Shown here piece by piece: positions 1-8,880 of a stretch of 64,000 nt of DNA. Location of the stretch: NCBI RefSeq assembly GCF_010550675.1, contig NZ_JAAGOA010000011.1, positions 165,370 through 229,369 of the forward strand, written 5' to 3'. Made by a program: the position numbers and the translations under genes. The notes below the pieces were generated by a model, which worked only from the letters and a program-made list of their open reading frames with translations, had not been told where the DNA came from and ran no database searches. Source of the stretch: Phytoactinopolyspora halotolerans. GTDB lineage: Bacteria > Actinomycetota > Actinomycetes > Jiangellales > Jiangellaceae. Each line of letters opens with the position of its first letter. Positions within the stretch are counted from its first letter, which is position 1.

Positions 1-2
1 GC

Positions 3-1943
3 GGCGCTCCGCTGGTCGGGGCGGACGCGGCCGACGCACAGGCCCAGGTCGAGGAGATCACCGAGGGCATGGGCGACACGCCGCGTTCGGTGCAGGTACG
101 CGCGTTGGTACCTGAAGGCGAGGACGACGACGCCTGGTCGGTGACGTTCGACGTGTCATGGGACATCGGCGCGGGCAACGGCGAGGCCGCTGACGCCTCG
201 ACCGCCGACGACGCCACACCGGACGAAGACGAGTCGGGCGGCGACGAATCGACCGATACCGAGGAGACGCCCGGCGAGAGCCCTGATTCGGACGACGCCG
301 ATTCGGATCGCGCGAGTGCGGACGGCGCCTGGGCGTACACGACAACGGGGCTGCTCACGCTCAGCGAAGGTGAAGAGCAGCAGTGGCAGGTCGAGTGGTC
401 TCCGGCACTGATCCACCCCGATCTACAGCCCGGCGACCGGCTCCGTACGCGCAGCAGTGATTCAGAACGCGGCGACATCCTCGGCGCGGACGGCGAGGTG
501 CTGGTCACCGAGCGGGACGTCTACCGGATCGGGATCGACAAGACCCGATTCGAGGACGGTACCGGCGAGGACGCCATGGCCGACGCCGCTCGTGAGCTGG
601 CCGATCTGATCGACGTGGACGGCGAGAACCTCGCCGATCAGGTTCTCGCCGCGGGGGAACGCGCCTTCGTGGAAGCGATCACCTTCCGGGAAGAGGACGC
701 GCAGCCGCTGCTGGACGGCATCGCGGAGATCGACGGCGCGGTGGCGCTGTCGGACACCATGTCGCTGGCGCCGACGCGGGAGTTCGCCCGGCCCATCCTG
801 GGCACGGTGGGCGACGCGACCGCCGAGATCGTCGAGGAATCGGAGGGCCGGATCGAAGCCGGGGACATCGTCGGACTCTCCGGGCTGCAGCAGCAGTACG
901 ACGACGCGCTGCGCGGAACGCCGGGCATCACCGTCGAGTTGGTGCCGGCCGAAGGCGATCCCACCCCGCTGTATGAAAGCGAGCCGGTACCCGGCGCGAA
1001 CCTGGTGACCACGCTGGATCTGGACGTGCAGTCACTGGCGGAGTCCGTGCTCGCCGACGTCGAACCGGCCAGCGCCATCGTCGCCGTCCAGCCGTCTTCG
1101 GGCAACATCCTCGCGGCGGCGAGCGGCCCGGGTGGCGGGGGATACTCGACCGCGACGCTGGGCCAGTACGCCCCGGGGTCGACGTTCAAGGTGGCGACGT
1201 CACTGGCGCTGCTGCGCTCGGGAATGTCGCCGGACACCACGGTCGAGTGCCCGAACACGATCACCGTGGACGGTCGGGAGTTCGGCAACTACAGCGATTA
1301 TCCGGACAGCGCCCTCGGCGATATCCCGCTGGAAACGGCGGTCGCGGAGTCGTGCAACACGGCGTTCATCAGCTCCCGGGACGACGCCTCGCAGGGTGCG
1401 ATCGCGGACGCCGCGGCGTCGCTCGGGCTGGTCGCTGGGCAGGACCTCGGGTTCGCGTCGTTCCTCGGAGACGTTCCGGCCGAGGCGGACGGCACGTCGC
1501 ACGCGGCCGCCATGATCGGCCAGGGCGAGGTGCTGGCATCGCCGCTGGGAATGGCGACCGTCGCGGCGTCGGTCGCGGCCGGTGAGACGGTCACCCCGCG
1601 GCTGCTGGACGAGGTGCCCGGTGGTTCCGGTGGCGGCGACGAGGGCGACGGCGATGGTGGCGACGGTGCGTCGTCGCTGGAGAGCGGAGAGGCAGCCCAG
1701 CTGCAGGAGATGATGCGCGCCGCGGTGGATGGTGGCAGCGCGTCGTTCCTGGCGGACGTGCCGGGCGACCCGGTGGCGGCCAAGACCGGTACGGCCGAGT
1801 ACGGCACCGAGACACCGCCGCGGACGCACGCGTGGATGATCGCCGCCCAGGGAGATCTTGCCGTCGCGGTCTTCGTCGAGGACGGCGAGTCGGGCTCGCA
1901 GACCGCCGGGCCGCTGCTGGAGGAGTTCCTCACCGGCAGGTGA
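3..1943 (+). CDS. Penicillin-binding protein (class B transpeptidase, NTF2-like N-domain), 5' truncated by the window
   Basis: The frame is open to the left edge, so the real start lies upstream. The visible part ends an NTF2-like (MecA_N type) domain, passes a PBP dimerisation region and then a transpeptidase domain that cross-links peptidoglycan outside the membrane. All three active-site motifs are present: STFK (serine codon at 1179), SCN (1350) and KTG (1782). Two low-complexity insertions stand out. One is an Asp/Glu/Ser/Thr-rich stretch inside the N-domain (about 190-330), the other a Gly/Asp run (about 1620-1670) before KTG. The signal anchor would be upstream and is not seen. Assignment is by motif order and is firm; the exact PBP class relative to mycobacterial PbpA or the MecA-like group is inferred. 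Confidence 0.93.
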   Translation, partial: GAPLVGADAADAQAQVEEITEGMGDTPRSVQVRALVPEGEDDDAWSVTFDVSWDIGAGNGEAADASTADDATPDEDESGGDESTDTEETPGESPDSDDADSDRASADGAWAYTTTGLLTLSEGEEQQWQVEWSPALIHPDLQPGDRLRTRSSDSERGDILGADGEVLVTERDVYRIGIDKTRFEDGTGEDAMADAARELADLIDVDGENLADQVLAAGERAFVEAITFREEDAQPLLDGIAEIDGAVALSDTMSLAPTREFARPILGTVGDATAEIVEESEGRIEAGDIVGLSGLQQQYDDALRGTPGITVELVPAEGDPTPLYESEPVPGANLVTTLDLDVQSLAESVLADVEPASAIVAVQPSSGNILAAASGPGGGGYSTATLGQYAPGSTFKVATSLALLRSGMSPDTTVECPNTITVDGREFGNYSDYPDSALGDIPLETAVAESCNTAFISSRDDASQGAIADAAASLGLVAGQDLGFASFLGDVPAEADGTSHAAAMIGQGEVLASPLGMATVAASVAAGETVTPRLLDEVPGGSGGGDEGDGDGGDGASSLESGEAAQLQEMMRAAVDGGSASFLADVPGDPVAAKTGTAEYGTETPPRTHAWMIAAQGDLAVAVFVEDGESGSQTAGPLLEEFLTGR

Positions 1944-1953
1944 TCCGACCCCG

Positions 1954-2020
1954 CTTGTTGAGTGTCAGTGTCGCGTCGGACCCATTCAACCGGTCGGTGA
2001 CGCCACTGACACTCAACAAG
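1954..2020. repeat. Long intergenic inverted repeat (hairpin), family A
   Basis: Arms of 17 bp (1954-1970 and 2004-2020, CTTGTTGAGTGTCAGTG and its complement) pair perfectly around a 33-base loop that can itself form a short GCGTC/GACGC stem. It lies just after the PBP stop and before the stop of the converging phosphofructokinase gene, so it can act as a bidirectional terminator. The left arm resembles the left arm of the element at 38196-38276 (shared CTTSTTGAGYRTCAGT), which suggests a dispersed repeat family. Confidence 0.8.
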
Positions 2021-2060
2021 CCGGTGTCCGGGCAGGTGCGCTCCGGGCAGGTGCGTCGGG

Positions 2061-3275
2061 CTAGTGCACCGGCTGGTCGATCGCGGCGAGGAGGTCGGCG
2101 AACCACGGGGTGGAGGCGTCGAACGCCTTGCCGCCCTTGACCCGGTCGAACTCGATCGCGCGTAGCCGGCCGCCGTGCTCCTCGTCGTGGCCGATCAGGC
2201 CGTCCTCGCGACGCAGCGCGCACTCGACCGCGTAGTCGGTGCAGCTCTTGATCAGCCGCAGGTCGTCCGCATTGGTGGCGGCGGACCGGGCGAAGTAGCC
2301 GCTCTTCTGCACGTTCACCTTCTCCGCGCCGATGAGGTCGGCGAACTGCTTGGCGAACCACTGCCCGGGATTGATCTTGTCCAGCTTGACGTGGCCGAAG
2401 GGATCACGCGGGATCTCCTCGCCGCGCGCTTCCAGCTCGGCCACGATCTGCTCGACGCCGGCACCCTCGGACAGGAAGATGTTCACGCAGCCGATCTGGT
2501 CCATCACCGCACGCAGCCGACCGGCCTCGGCCTCGATGTCGAGCTTGAGTTCCGGCACGTAGACGCCGTGCACGTCCCAGCGGCGCGGATCGTTGCCGAA
2601 TTCGGGTACCCACTCCTGGGTGGCCAGCCAGCCCCGGTAGGCGCGGGCGGTGGCCGCGGTGAGCCAGCCGCAGTTGCGGCCCATGACCTCGTGGATGACC
2701 AGCATGCGCGGGTTGGACGAGTGCTCGGAGATGACGTTGCGGGCGAACAGGGCGCCCTGCTCCGCGGCGGTCCAGGCGCCGAGGCTCTGCCGGACCGGGA
2801 CGACGTCGTTGTCCACCGTCTTGGGCAGACCGACCACGGTCAGCTCGTGCCCGTTGGACTTCAGGTAGGCGGCGAGGTCGGCAGCAGTGGTGTTGGTGTC
2901 GTCGCCGCCGATGGTGTGCAGCACGTCGACGCCGTCTCGGGTGAGCTGCTCCGCCGCGACGTGTAGCGGGTCCTGGCCCTCCTGGACGAAACCTCGCTTG
3001 ACCGCGTCTTCGACGTTGGTCAGCTTGACCCGGCTGTTGCCGATGGGGCTACCGCCGAAGCGGTGAAGGCGATGCGCGGTCGCCCTGATCTCGGGCGTGA
3101 CCGTGATCGACCGGCCGGTGAGCAGGCCGGCGTAGCCGTCGAGGTAGCCGATGATCTCGACATCCGGGGCGATCTCGGTGTAGCGCTCGATCAGTCCGCC
3201 GACGGCAGAGGAGAGGCATGGTGCCAGCCCTCCGGCGGTGAGCATCGCGACCTTACGAATCGGCTGATCAGACAT
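2061..3275 (-). CDS. pfp: 6-phosphofructokinase, probably pyrophosphate-dependent
   Basis: A 404-residue protein of the phosphofructokinase family, phosphorylating fructose 6-phosphate in glycolysis. Visible motifs are AMLTAGGLAPC near the N-terminus (nucleotide/PPi loop), GGDDTNTT at about 123-130, PKTVDNDV at 151-158 (catalytic Asp) and MGRNCGWL at 198-205. The Asp-Asp in GGDDT, where ATP enzymes carry Gly-Asp, is the established marker of pyrophosphate use, so phosphoryl donor is inferred as PPi. The start MSDQPIRK at 3275 is preferred because homology begins there and a GGAAGGG stretch lies about 14 bases upstream; a frame extension of 30 residues is unlikely. It is divergent from the class II DAHP synthase gene. 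Confidence 0.92.
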   Translation of the reverse strand: MSDQPIRKVAMLTAGGLAPCLSSAVGGLIERYTEIAPDVEIIGYLDGYAGLLTGRSITVTPEIRATAHRLHRFGGSPIGNSRVKLTNVEDAVKRGFVQEGQDPLHVAAEQLTRDGVDVLHTIGGDDTNTTAADLAAYLKSNGHELTVVGLPKTVDNDVVPVRQSLGAWTAAEQGALFARNVISEHSSNPRMLVIHEVMGRNCGWLTAATARAYRGWLATQEWVPEFGNDPRRWDVHGVYVPELKLDIEAEAGRLRAVMDQIGCVNIFLSEGAGVEQIVAELEARGEEIPRDPFGHVKLDKINPGQWFAKQFADLIGAEKVNVQKSGYFARSAATNADDLRLIKSCTDYAVECALRREDGLIGHDEEHGGRLRAIEFDRVKGGKAFDASTPWFADLLAAIDQPVH

Positions 3276-3601
3276 GACTGAAGAACCCTTCCGCACACTC
3301 GAATCTCTGGCGCCGGCGCGCACATCGTCGTGCTGTTCAGGTCTCGACCCATGACGGGTCCGCAACCCGCGGTGTGCCGGAACCTCTCCTGGCCCGACGC
3401 CTCACCCTAGTACAGGGCAGGGTGGATCGCGCCAGCGGAGCGTCCGGGGAACGTTCAGGGAAGCGCTCCGGGAACATCGCCGGTGAAGCTCCAGGGAAAC
3501 GGTCCAGGGAGCGCGGAGATGCCCGCGGAACATCGCGAAGCATCGTCCCAGTGCGTGGGATGTTTCGTCCTCGTGACAGGAGAGGACATACGCTTAGCCG
3601 C
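3276..3601. other. Divergent intergenic region with degenerate GGGAA repeats
   Basis: This 326-base gap separates the phosphofructokinase and DAHP synthase genes. It holds five degenerate copies of a TCCRGGGAA-like unit between 3443 and 3512, spaced about 12, 12, 23 and 13 bases. Near the right end, TACGCT at 3589-3594 sits seven bases before the GTG start at 3602, which fits a leaderless promoter; I see no convincing -35. An AGGAGAGGA stretch (3578-3586) could instead be a distant ribosome site. Confidence 0.5.
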
Positions 3602-4963
3602 GTGACCTCGCACGCGGATTCTGAGCTGTTCGCCGACCTGACCGCCGCGCTGGGCAGCCTGCCGGCCGCGCAGCAGCCGGACTGGCCGAACCCTGTGGCC
3701 GTGGATGAGGCCGTGGCCGAGCTGCGGTCGATGCCGCCGCTGGTGTTCGCCGGTGAATGTGACCAGCTGCGTGAGCATCTCGCCGCCGTCTCGCGCGGCG
3801 AGGCGTTTCTGCTTCAGGGCGGCGACTGCGCGGAGACGTTCGACGGCGTCACCGCGGACAACGTGCGAAACAAGCTCAAGACGTTGCTACAGATGGCGGT
3901 CGTGCTGACCTACGCCGCCGGGATGCCGGTGGTGAAGGTGGGCCGGCTGGCCGGTCAATACGCCAAGCCCCGGTCGAAGCCGACGGAGACGCGCGGCGAC
4001 GTGACGCTGCCGGCGTTCCGCGGTGACATTGTCAACGGGTTCGAGTTCACCGAGGCGGCGCGCGTGCCGGACCCACGCCGGCTGGTCCGGGCGTACCACG
4101 CCTCGGCGGCGACGCTGAACCTCACCCGCGCGTTCGTCGGCGGTGGGTTCGCCGACCTGCATCAGGTGCACGCCTGGAACACGGACTTCGTCCGGACCTC
4201 GCCCGCCGGTCAGCGGTACGAGCGCCTTGCCGGGCGGCTCGACCAGGCGCTGCGGTTCATGCGGGCGATCGACATCGAGTCGGAGAATCTGCGCACGGTC
4301 GAGCTGTACTCCAGCCATGAGGCATTGCTCCTGGAGTATGAGACCGCGTTGACCCGGGTGGACGCCCGCACCGGCGCGCCGTACGACGTCTCCGGGCACT
4401 TCGTCTGGATCGGTGAGCGGACCCGCCAGCTCGATGGCGCGCATCTGGAGTTCGCCTCCCGGATCCGCAACCCGATCGGGGTGAAAGTGGGCCCCACGAC
4501 GTCGCCGGACGACCTGATGGCGCTCGCGGACAAACTCGACCCGGAGCGGGAGCCGGGCCGGTTGACCTTCGTCACCCGGATGGGCGCCGGCAAGATCCGG
4601 GATGCCCTGCCGCCGCTGATCCAGAAGGCGACGGCCAGCGGCCTGGTGGCGTCCTGGGTGTGCGATCCGATGCACGGCAACACGTACGAGGCGCCGAGCG
4701 GGCACAAGACCCGTAAGTTCGACGAGGTCATGGACGAGGTCCGCGGGTTCTTCGAGGTACACGCCGCCCAAGGCACCCACCCGGGCGGCCTGCACATCGA
4801 ACTCACCGGCGACGACGTGACCGAATGCGTCGGCGGGGGAGACCCGATCGCGGAGGACGGTCTGTCCAGCCGGTACGAGACGGTCTGCGATCCCCGGCTG
4901 AACCGCACACAGTCTCTGGAACTGGCCTTCCTGGTCGCCGAACTCTTGGAGACAGCCAACTGA
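3602..4963 (+). CDS. aroG: 3-deoxy-7-phosphoheptulonate synthase, class II
   Basis: A 453-residue class II (plant/actinobacterial) DAHP synthase, which condenses phosphoenolpyruvate and erythrose 4-phosphate in the first step of the shikimate pathway. Family motifs are LLQGGDCAETF, KVGRLAGQYAKPRS, WVCDPMHGNT and HIELTGDDVTECVGG; the Cys, His, Glu and Asp in these bind metal. The open frame runs 76 codons further upstream, but homologs are about 450-470 residues, and GTG at 3602 has TACGCT seven bases before it, so that start is chosen. It is one of two DAHP synthases in the window (the other at 20360-21427). Confidence 0.95.
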   Translation: MTSHADSELFADLTAALGSLPAAQQPDWPNPVAVDEAVAELRSMPPLVFAGECDQLREHLAAVSRGEAFLLQGGDCAETFDGVTADNVRNKLKTLLQMAVVLTYAAGMPVVKVGRLAGQYAKPRSKPTETRGDVTLPAFRGDIVNGFEFTEAARVPDPRRLVRAYHASAATLNLTRAFVGGGFADLHQVHAWNTDFVRTSPAGQRYERLAGRLDQALRFMRAIDIESENLRTVELYSSHEALLLEYETALTRVDARTGAPYDVSGHFVWIGERTRQLDGAHLEFASRIRNPIGVKVGPTTSPDDLMALADKLDPEREPGRLTFVTRMGAGKIRDALPPLIQKATASGLVASWVCDPMHGNTYEAPSGHKTRKFDEVMDEVRGFFEVHAAQGTHPGGLHIELTGDDVTECVGGGDPIAEDGLSSRYETVCDPRLNRTQSLELAFLVAELLETAN

Positions 4964-4972
4964 GGCGCCCGA

Positions 4973-4994
4973 GCCCCACGCCGTCGTGCGGGGC
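4973..4994. terminator. Probable bidirectional terminator hairpin
   Basis: GCCCCACG (4973-4980) can pair with CGTGCGGGGC (4985-4994) with one bulged base around a four-base loop. It lies between the converging aroG and flavoprotein genes. No T-run follows, which is usual at this GC content. Confidence 0.45.
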
Positions 4995-5021
4995 GTGAGT
5001 GATCCGGTCGAGTTTCCCGTC

Positions 5022-6425
5022 TCAGGCCGGGATATGGCCCTCGGAGCTGAACAGGCCGTCCGGATCGTAGGCTCTGCGTAGCGCGGCGAGGCGCTCGTAG
5101 TTCGATCCGAACATCCGGCGCAGGGTGCGTTCGCCGGCCTCGTAGAAGCCGGGGAAGTTGAGGTACTCCGCGCCGGTGGAGAAGCGCTCCATGGTGTCTC
5201 GCACCTTGCGTGCCCAGGCGATGTTCGCCTCGTCATCCGCGTCGTCCTCCCAGTTCGCCTCGACACCGAGCAGGTACGGCGCGGACCGGTCGCCCAGAGC
5301 GGTCTCGTCGGCCCCCACCCGGCTGAACGCACCGCCGAGCTGCCAGACGTCGAGCGTGGAATGCGGCGACGGACAGGCCTCGTTGAGCTCCCGCAGTGCA
5401 TCGATCACCTCGTCATCCATGCCGGTCAGATAGAGCGACGTCCAGTAGTACCGCATGACGTGCGCCGGGTAGTCCTCGTCGAACAGCTTCTGGGCGTCCA
5501 CGTATGGCATGACGTCGGTGAGATCGGCGATCGGTGAGCCGAAGTCGCGCAACGGCGCCAGGTCGGCCTGAGCCTGTGCCGGATCACCCGAGTGCACCGC
5601 GGCATAGGTCACCACCGGCTGATGGTGGTACTGCGCCGGAATGTCGTCGATGGCGGGTGCGTGCCACACGATGGCGAACGAGCTCACGTCGTCGGGGGCG
5701 TTCTGGCTCCACTCGTGGTAGTTCCGCATTGCGGCCGCGGCGTCCGTCCATGGGTGGAACACGAGCGCGAGCGTGACGTCCGGCCCCACTGGGTAGGCGC
5801 GGAATTCGAAGGAGGTCACCACGCCCAGGCCGCCGCCTCCGCCGCGCAGCCCCCAGAGCAGACCCGGGTTCTCGGTCTCGCTGGCCCGCACCCGCTCGCC
5901 GGACGCGGTGACCAGATCGGCGGCGACCAGGTTGTCGCAGCTGGCACCATAGGCGCGCCGCAGCCAGCCCAGGCCGCCGCCGAGTGTGAGGCCGGCCAGG
6001 CCGGTCTCGCTGTACACCCCGAACGGCACGGCCAGTCCGTGCTCCTGGGTGGCCCGGTCGACCTCGCCGAGAAGCGCGCCGCCGTCGGCGCGCACTCGTC
6101 GGCGGTCGGGATCCACGTCAACGGTTCGCATCGGCGACAGGTCGACCACGAGGCTTCCGTCGCGCACGGCAGTGCCGGAGACGTTGTGGCCGCCGCCGCG
6201 TACCGAGACCGGCAGGCGGTGGGCGCGGGCGTGCGCGAGGGCCGCGGCCACGTCGTCGGCATCGGTGCACCGCGCGATGACGGCCGGGCGCCGGTCGATC
6301 ATGCCGTTCCAGACGGCGCGGGCATCGTCGTAGCCGGCGTCGTCTGGGGTGATCACCTGTCCGTGCGGCAGGAAGGACGTATCGGACGCCGAGGTGGCCG
6401 GCGTGCGGGAGACAGTGGAATCCAT
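5022..6425 (-). CDS. FAD-linked oxidase, berberine-bridge-enzyme (BBE) type
   Basis: A 467-residue PCMH-fold flavoprotein with a C-terminal BBE domain. The FAD loop VRGGGHNVSGT carries the His that is usually joined to the flavin 8-alpha carbon. In bicovalent members a second link comes from a Cys in the PFGV..TG region; here that stretch reads VYSETG, so a single covalent link is inferred. The C-terminal YERLAALRRAYDPDGLF is typical of BBE proteins, where the preceding Asn is common (YLNFPGF here). There is no signal peptide. Start at 6425 is chosen because GGAG lies seven bases upstream. The substrate is unknown; relatives oxidise sugars, alcohols or secondary metabolites. It may be cotranscribed with the genes up to 8868 on the same strand. 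Confidence 0.88.
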   Translation of the reverse strand: MDSTVSRTPATSASDTSFLPHGQVITPDDAGYDDARAVWNGMIDRRPAVIARCTDADDVAAALAHARAHRLPVSVRGGGHNVSGTAVRDGSLVVDLSPMRTVDVDPDRRRVRADGGALLGEVDRATQEHGLAVPFGVYSETGLAGLTLGGGLGWLRRAYGASCDNLVAADLVTASGERVRASETENPGLLWGLRGGGGGLGVVTSFEFRAYPVGPDVTLALVFHPWTDAAAAMRNYHEWSQNAPDDVSSFAIVWHAPAIDDIPAQYHHQPVVTYAAVHSGDPAQAQADLAPLRDFGSPIADLTDVMPYVDAQKLFDEDYPAHVMRYYWTSLYLTGMDDEVIDALRELNEACPSPHSTLDVWQLGGAFSRVGADETALGDRSAPYLLGVEANWEDDADDEANIAWARKVRDTMERFSTGAEYLNFPGFYEAGERTLRRMFGSNYERLAALRRAYDPDGLFSSEGHIPA

Positions 6426-6481
6426 GTCGTTCTCCGTTGCTTGACTGCGGACGTGGCGAAGTGCCACCGGACAGCTCGACG

Positions 6482-6616
6482 CTAAGCGAGACGCGGATCC
6501 TCCCACAGCCCGAGCATTGTGCAATCGGGCGCCGCGAGTGAATGGTCAGATCTGACTATCCAGGAATCCAGGTCGAACCGAGCGCATGCCTCGACATCTA
6601 GGTCCCGAACCTTCAT
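6482..6616 (-). CDS. Possible 44-residue coupled small ORF
   Basis: An ATG at 6616 overlaps the stop of the preceding membrane-protein gene (ATGA) and has a very strong ribosome site, GGAAGGAG, five bases upstream. The product would begin MKVRDLDVEA and has no hydrophobic segment or recognisable motif. Third-position GC is only about 60%, low for this genome, so it is either a foreign or recent gene, or not a gene at all. Confidence 0.3.
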   Translation of the reverse strand: MKVRDLDVEACARFDLDSWIVRSDHSLAAPDCTMLGLWEDPRLA

Positions 6617-7146
6617 GACGCTCCTTCCACCAGGGTGTCGAGCAGTGCGCGCGGTTGGTTGCCGCTGTGTGACCGGGCGCAAGGCCGGCGCACCGTGAAC
6701 CGGCAACGCCAGGAATGCGTACGTGGCCGACCAGCCACATGATCAGAATTGAGCACGTGCCGGGCTGCGGCGGACGCGTCGCGCTCACTGAGGAAGTTCT
6801 GCAGCTGGACGACGGCCGAGACGAGGCAGCCGGGAACGAACCCGAGCTGACCCGTCAGGATCGCGTAAACGATCCAGACGGGTTGGACGCAGGCTCCGAG
6901 CAGCCATCCCCACCACTTCTGTCGCCCCGCCGCCCACATGGCGAGAACCTGCAGGCCGGTCAGGATCCAGGCCCAGTACAGCGGAGCTCCGAGCCTGCTC
7001 TGGGTTGCCAGGGACGACGCGACTACGAGCAGCGACGCGCTCGCGCTGAGGGCCATCGCTCCGGCCAGCCGGAGCGTTCGGCGGTGGTGTCTGGCTGTGG
7101 GGGCCGGTACTGAGATCGGCGCGAGGGATCGCACGTCGGAGTTCAT
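6613..7146 (-). CDS. Small integral membrane protein, unknown function
   Basis: About 177 residues beginning MNSDVRSL. Three or four hydrophobic segments lie in residues 30-120, including motifs AMWAAGRQKWWGWLLGA and WIVYAILTGQLGF. The Trp/Gly spacing is reminiscent of short PnuC-like or phage membrane proteins, but I do not claim homology. The last 50 residues are basic and of odd composition, so the true 3' end could lie earlier, or the frame may have shifted. The chosen start follows a weak GGCGGC; a longer frame begins at 7233. It lies downstream of the LuxR-type regulator on the same strand. Confidence 0.6.
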   Translation of the reverse strand: MNSDVRSLAPISVPAPTARHHRRTLRLAGAMALSASASLLVVASSLATQSRLGAPLYWAWILTGLQVLAMWAAGRQKWWGWLLGACVQPVWIVYAILTGQLGFVPGCLVSAVVQLQNFLSERDASAAARHVLNSDHVAGRPRTHSWRCRFTVRRPCARSHSGNQPRALLDTLVEGAS

Positions 7147-7287
7147 GCCGCCGACGCTAGGAATGCAGGCGTCCAGTCGGCGTCGCCGACAACAATCAAT
7201 GTGCGGGCGGGCTTCGTGGTCAATGCTGACCATGTGGGTAGCAGAAACCGGCTTCTTGGTGGCGGCCGGCGGTAGGCGGGCGAACGC

Positions 7288-8868
7288 TCAGACGAGTCGG
7301 TGCTGGTACGCGTACGAGGCGGCGGCGGAGCGGGAGGCGACGTCGATCTTGCGGAAGATGTTGCTGATGTGCCTGGCTACCGTGTGCTCGCTGATGAACA
7401 GCTCCGCCGCGATCTGCCGGTTGGACCGGCCCTGGGCCACTAGCCGGAGCACGTCCAGCTCACGCGACGTCAGGCCGTCCGGCCTGGACACTGGGCGGCT
7501 GCGGAGCTCGGCCACCCGTTGGACGTCAGGCGTCGCGCCCAGCCGTTCGAAGATCGCGCCGGCGGCGTCGAGCTCCAGAAGCGCGGTCTGCTCGTCGCCC
7601 GCGCGACGTGCCGCCATGCCCAGGAGCACCCGCGTGCTGGCGCCCTCGTAAGGGCACGACAGTTCCCGATAGAGGTCGCACGCCGTGCGCAGTGGGGGCA
7701 GCGCACCGTTGACATCGCCCTGGGCGAGGAGAACGGAACCGTTCGCCGTCGCGGCCATACCGCGCAGATACAGCGCCCGGCTCGCCGCCGCCAGATCGTT
7801 CAGCTCTTCGGCGGACCTGGCGGCCGTCTCGATGTGTCCCAGGACCAGCTCGACTTCGACGTGCGCGGCCAGGAGGCGTCCTCTGCCGACCGGGCTGCCG
7901 GGCCTTCCGGAGATGGCCAGGCGGAGCGCGGCGGCCGCGTCTTCGGCTTCGCCCTCGGCGAGCCGGAGTAGCGCCAATCCTGGCTGTGGCTCGCGTCCGA
8001 GCTCGTGGGCGCGGAGAAAGGCCGCCCTTGCACCGGCGTGATCTCCCCTGCGACGCCGGATCTCGCCAGCCAGATACTGCCCCTCGGCGATCAGGTAATC
8101 GCCGAACGGCGCGAGCTCCTCTGCGGCGTGTAGGGCTTCCCGCTCGGCCATCGACCAATCGCCGCGCAGCGACCGGATCTCACATCGGTGAAGGCGGCAC
8201 AGCCCTGGGTACCAACTGTCCTGGCCCCGCTCTTCGCTCCACCGGACAGCGATGTCGGTCCACTCGGACGCGCGGCGGACGTCGCCGAGCTCTTGGCAGG
8301 TGGACAGGAGCAGGCAGTAGACCCAACCGGTGGCGAAAGCCGTGAGCTCTCCGCTGAGCGCCGCGACCATCGCCTCGTCCAGCCGGTCGAGCCCCGCCGC
8401 CACATCACGGCGCGTGATGAGGATCCGCCCCTGCACTCCGAGTGCGAGCGCCTCGAGGTCGCGGTCGTCGAACTGCCGTCCGGCCTCGCAGGCACGGCGC
8501 GCGGAGGCGAGGGCGTCGTCCAGCTGTCCCTTGTACAGCGCCCAGTCGGCATCGGCGAGCGCTACGTAATGGCTCTCGATCTGTTCGGGCACTTCCAGGG
8601 CATGCCGGTGACAACGCTGGAGCCAACCGCTGGCCACGGCGGCCTCGTCGAGGTCGAAATGTGCGTAGAACAACCGCCATGCGGCCATGGTGGCCCGACG
8701 TGCGTCGTTGGCGTCGCGATGCAGGCGGTACGCCTGCTGCCGGGCGGCGATCGATTCTCGCGGCTGTCCGAGCCAGAACTCGGCGTCTGCCCGCGCCTCA
8801 AGCTGAGACGCGGTGAGCTCATCGAGCTTGGCGGCAGCGTGCGCCGCACTCGGTTGTCTGACGTCCAT
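7288..8868 (-). CDS. LuxR-family transcriptional regulator with TPR-like N-region
   Basis: A 526-residue regulator. The last 60 residues form a LuxR/GerE helix-turn-helix (LTSRELDVLRLVAQGRSN..QIAAELFISEHTVARHI). The rest is Ala/Leu-rich helical repeat of the TPR type (residues about 15-440), probably a ligand- or partner-binding scaffold. There is no Walker A motif, so it is not a full LAL/MalT regulator. ATG at 8868 has GAGGGGG six bases upstream. The 9-bp inverted repeat at 8881-8924 abuts this ribosome site. Target genes are unknown; the downstream membrane protein and flavoprotein are candidates by position. Confidence 0.88.
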   Translation of the reverse strand: MDVRQPSAAHAAAKLDELTASQLEARADAEFWLGQPRESIAARQQAYRLHRDANDARRATMAAWRLFYAHFDLDEAAVASGWLQRCHRHALEVPEQIESHYVALADADWALYKGQLDDALASARRACEAGRQFDDRDLEALALGVQGRILITRRDVAAGLDRLDEAMVAALSGELTAFATGWVYCLLLSTCQELGDVRRASEWTDIAVRWSEERGQDSWYPGLCRLHRCEIRSLRGDWSMAEREALHAAEELAPFGDYLIAEGQYLAGEIRRRRGDHAGARAAFLRAHELGREPQPGLALLRLAEGEAEDAAAALRLAISGRPGSPVGRGRLLAAHVEVELVLGHIETAARSAEELNDLAAASRALYLRGMAATANGSVLLAQGDVNGALPPLRTACDLYRELSCPYEGASTRVLLGMAARRAGDEQTALLELDAAGAIFERLGATPDVQRVAELRSRPVSRPDGLTSRELDVLRLVAQGRSNRQIAAELFISEHTVARHISNIFRKIDVASRSAAASYAYQHRLV

Positions 8869-8880
8869 CTATGCCCCCTC

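Noticed and set aside
5534..6485. Plus-strand frames over the flavoprotein gene
   Set aside because: Antisense to a gene with clear FAD and BBE motifs; no domain in the plus frames.
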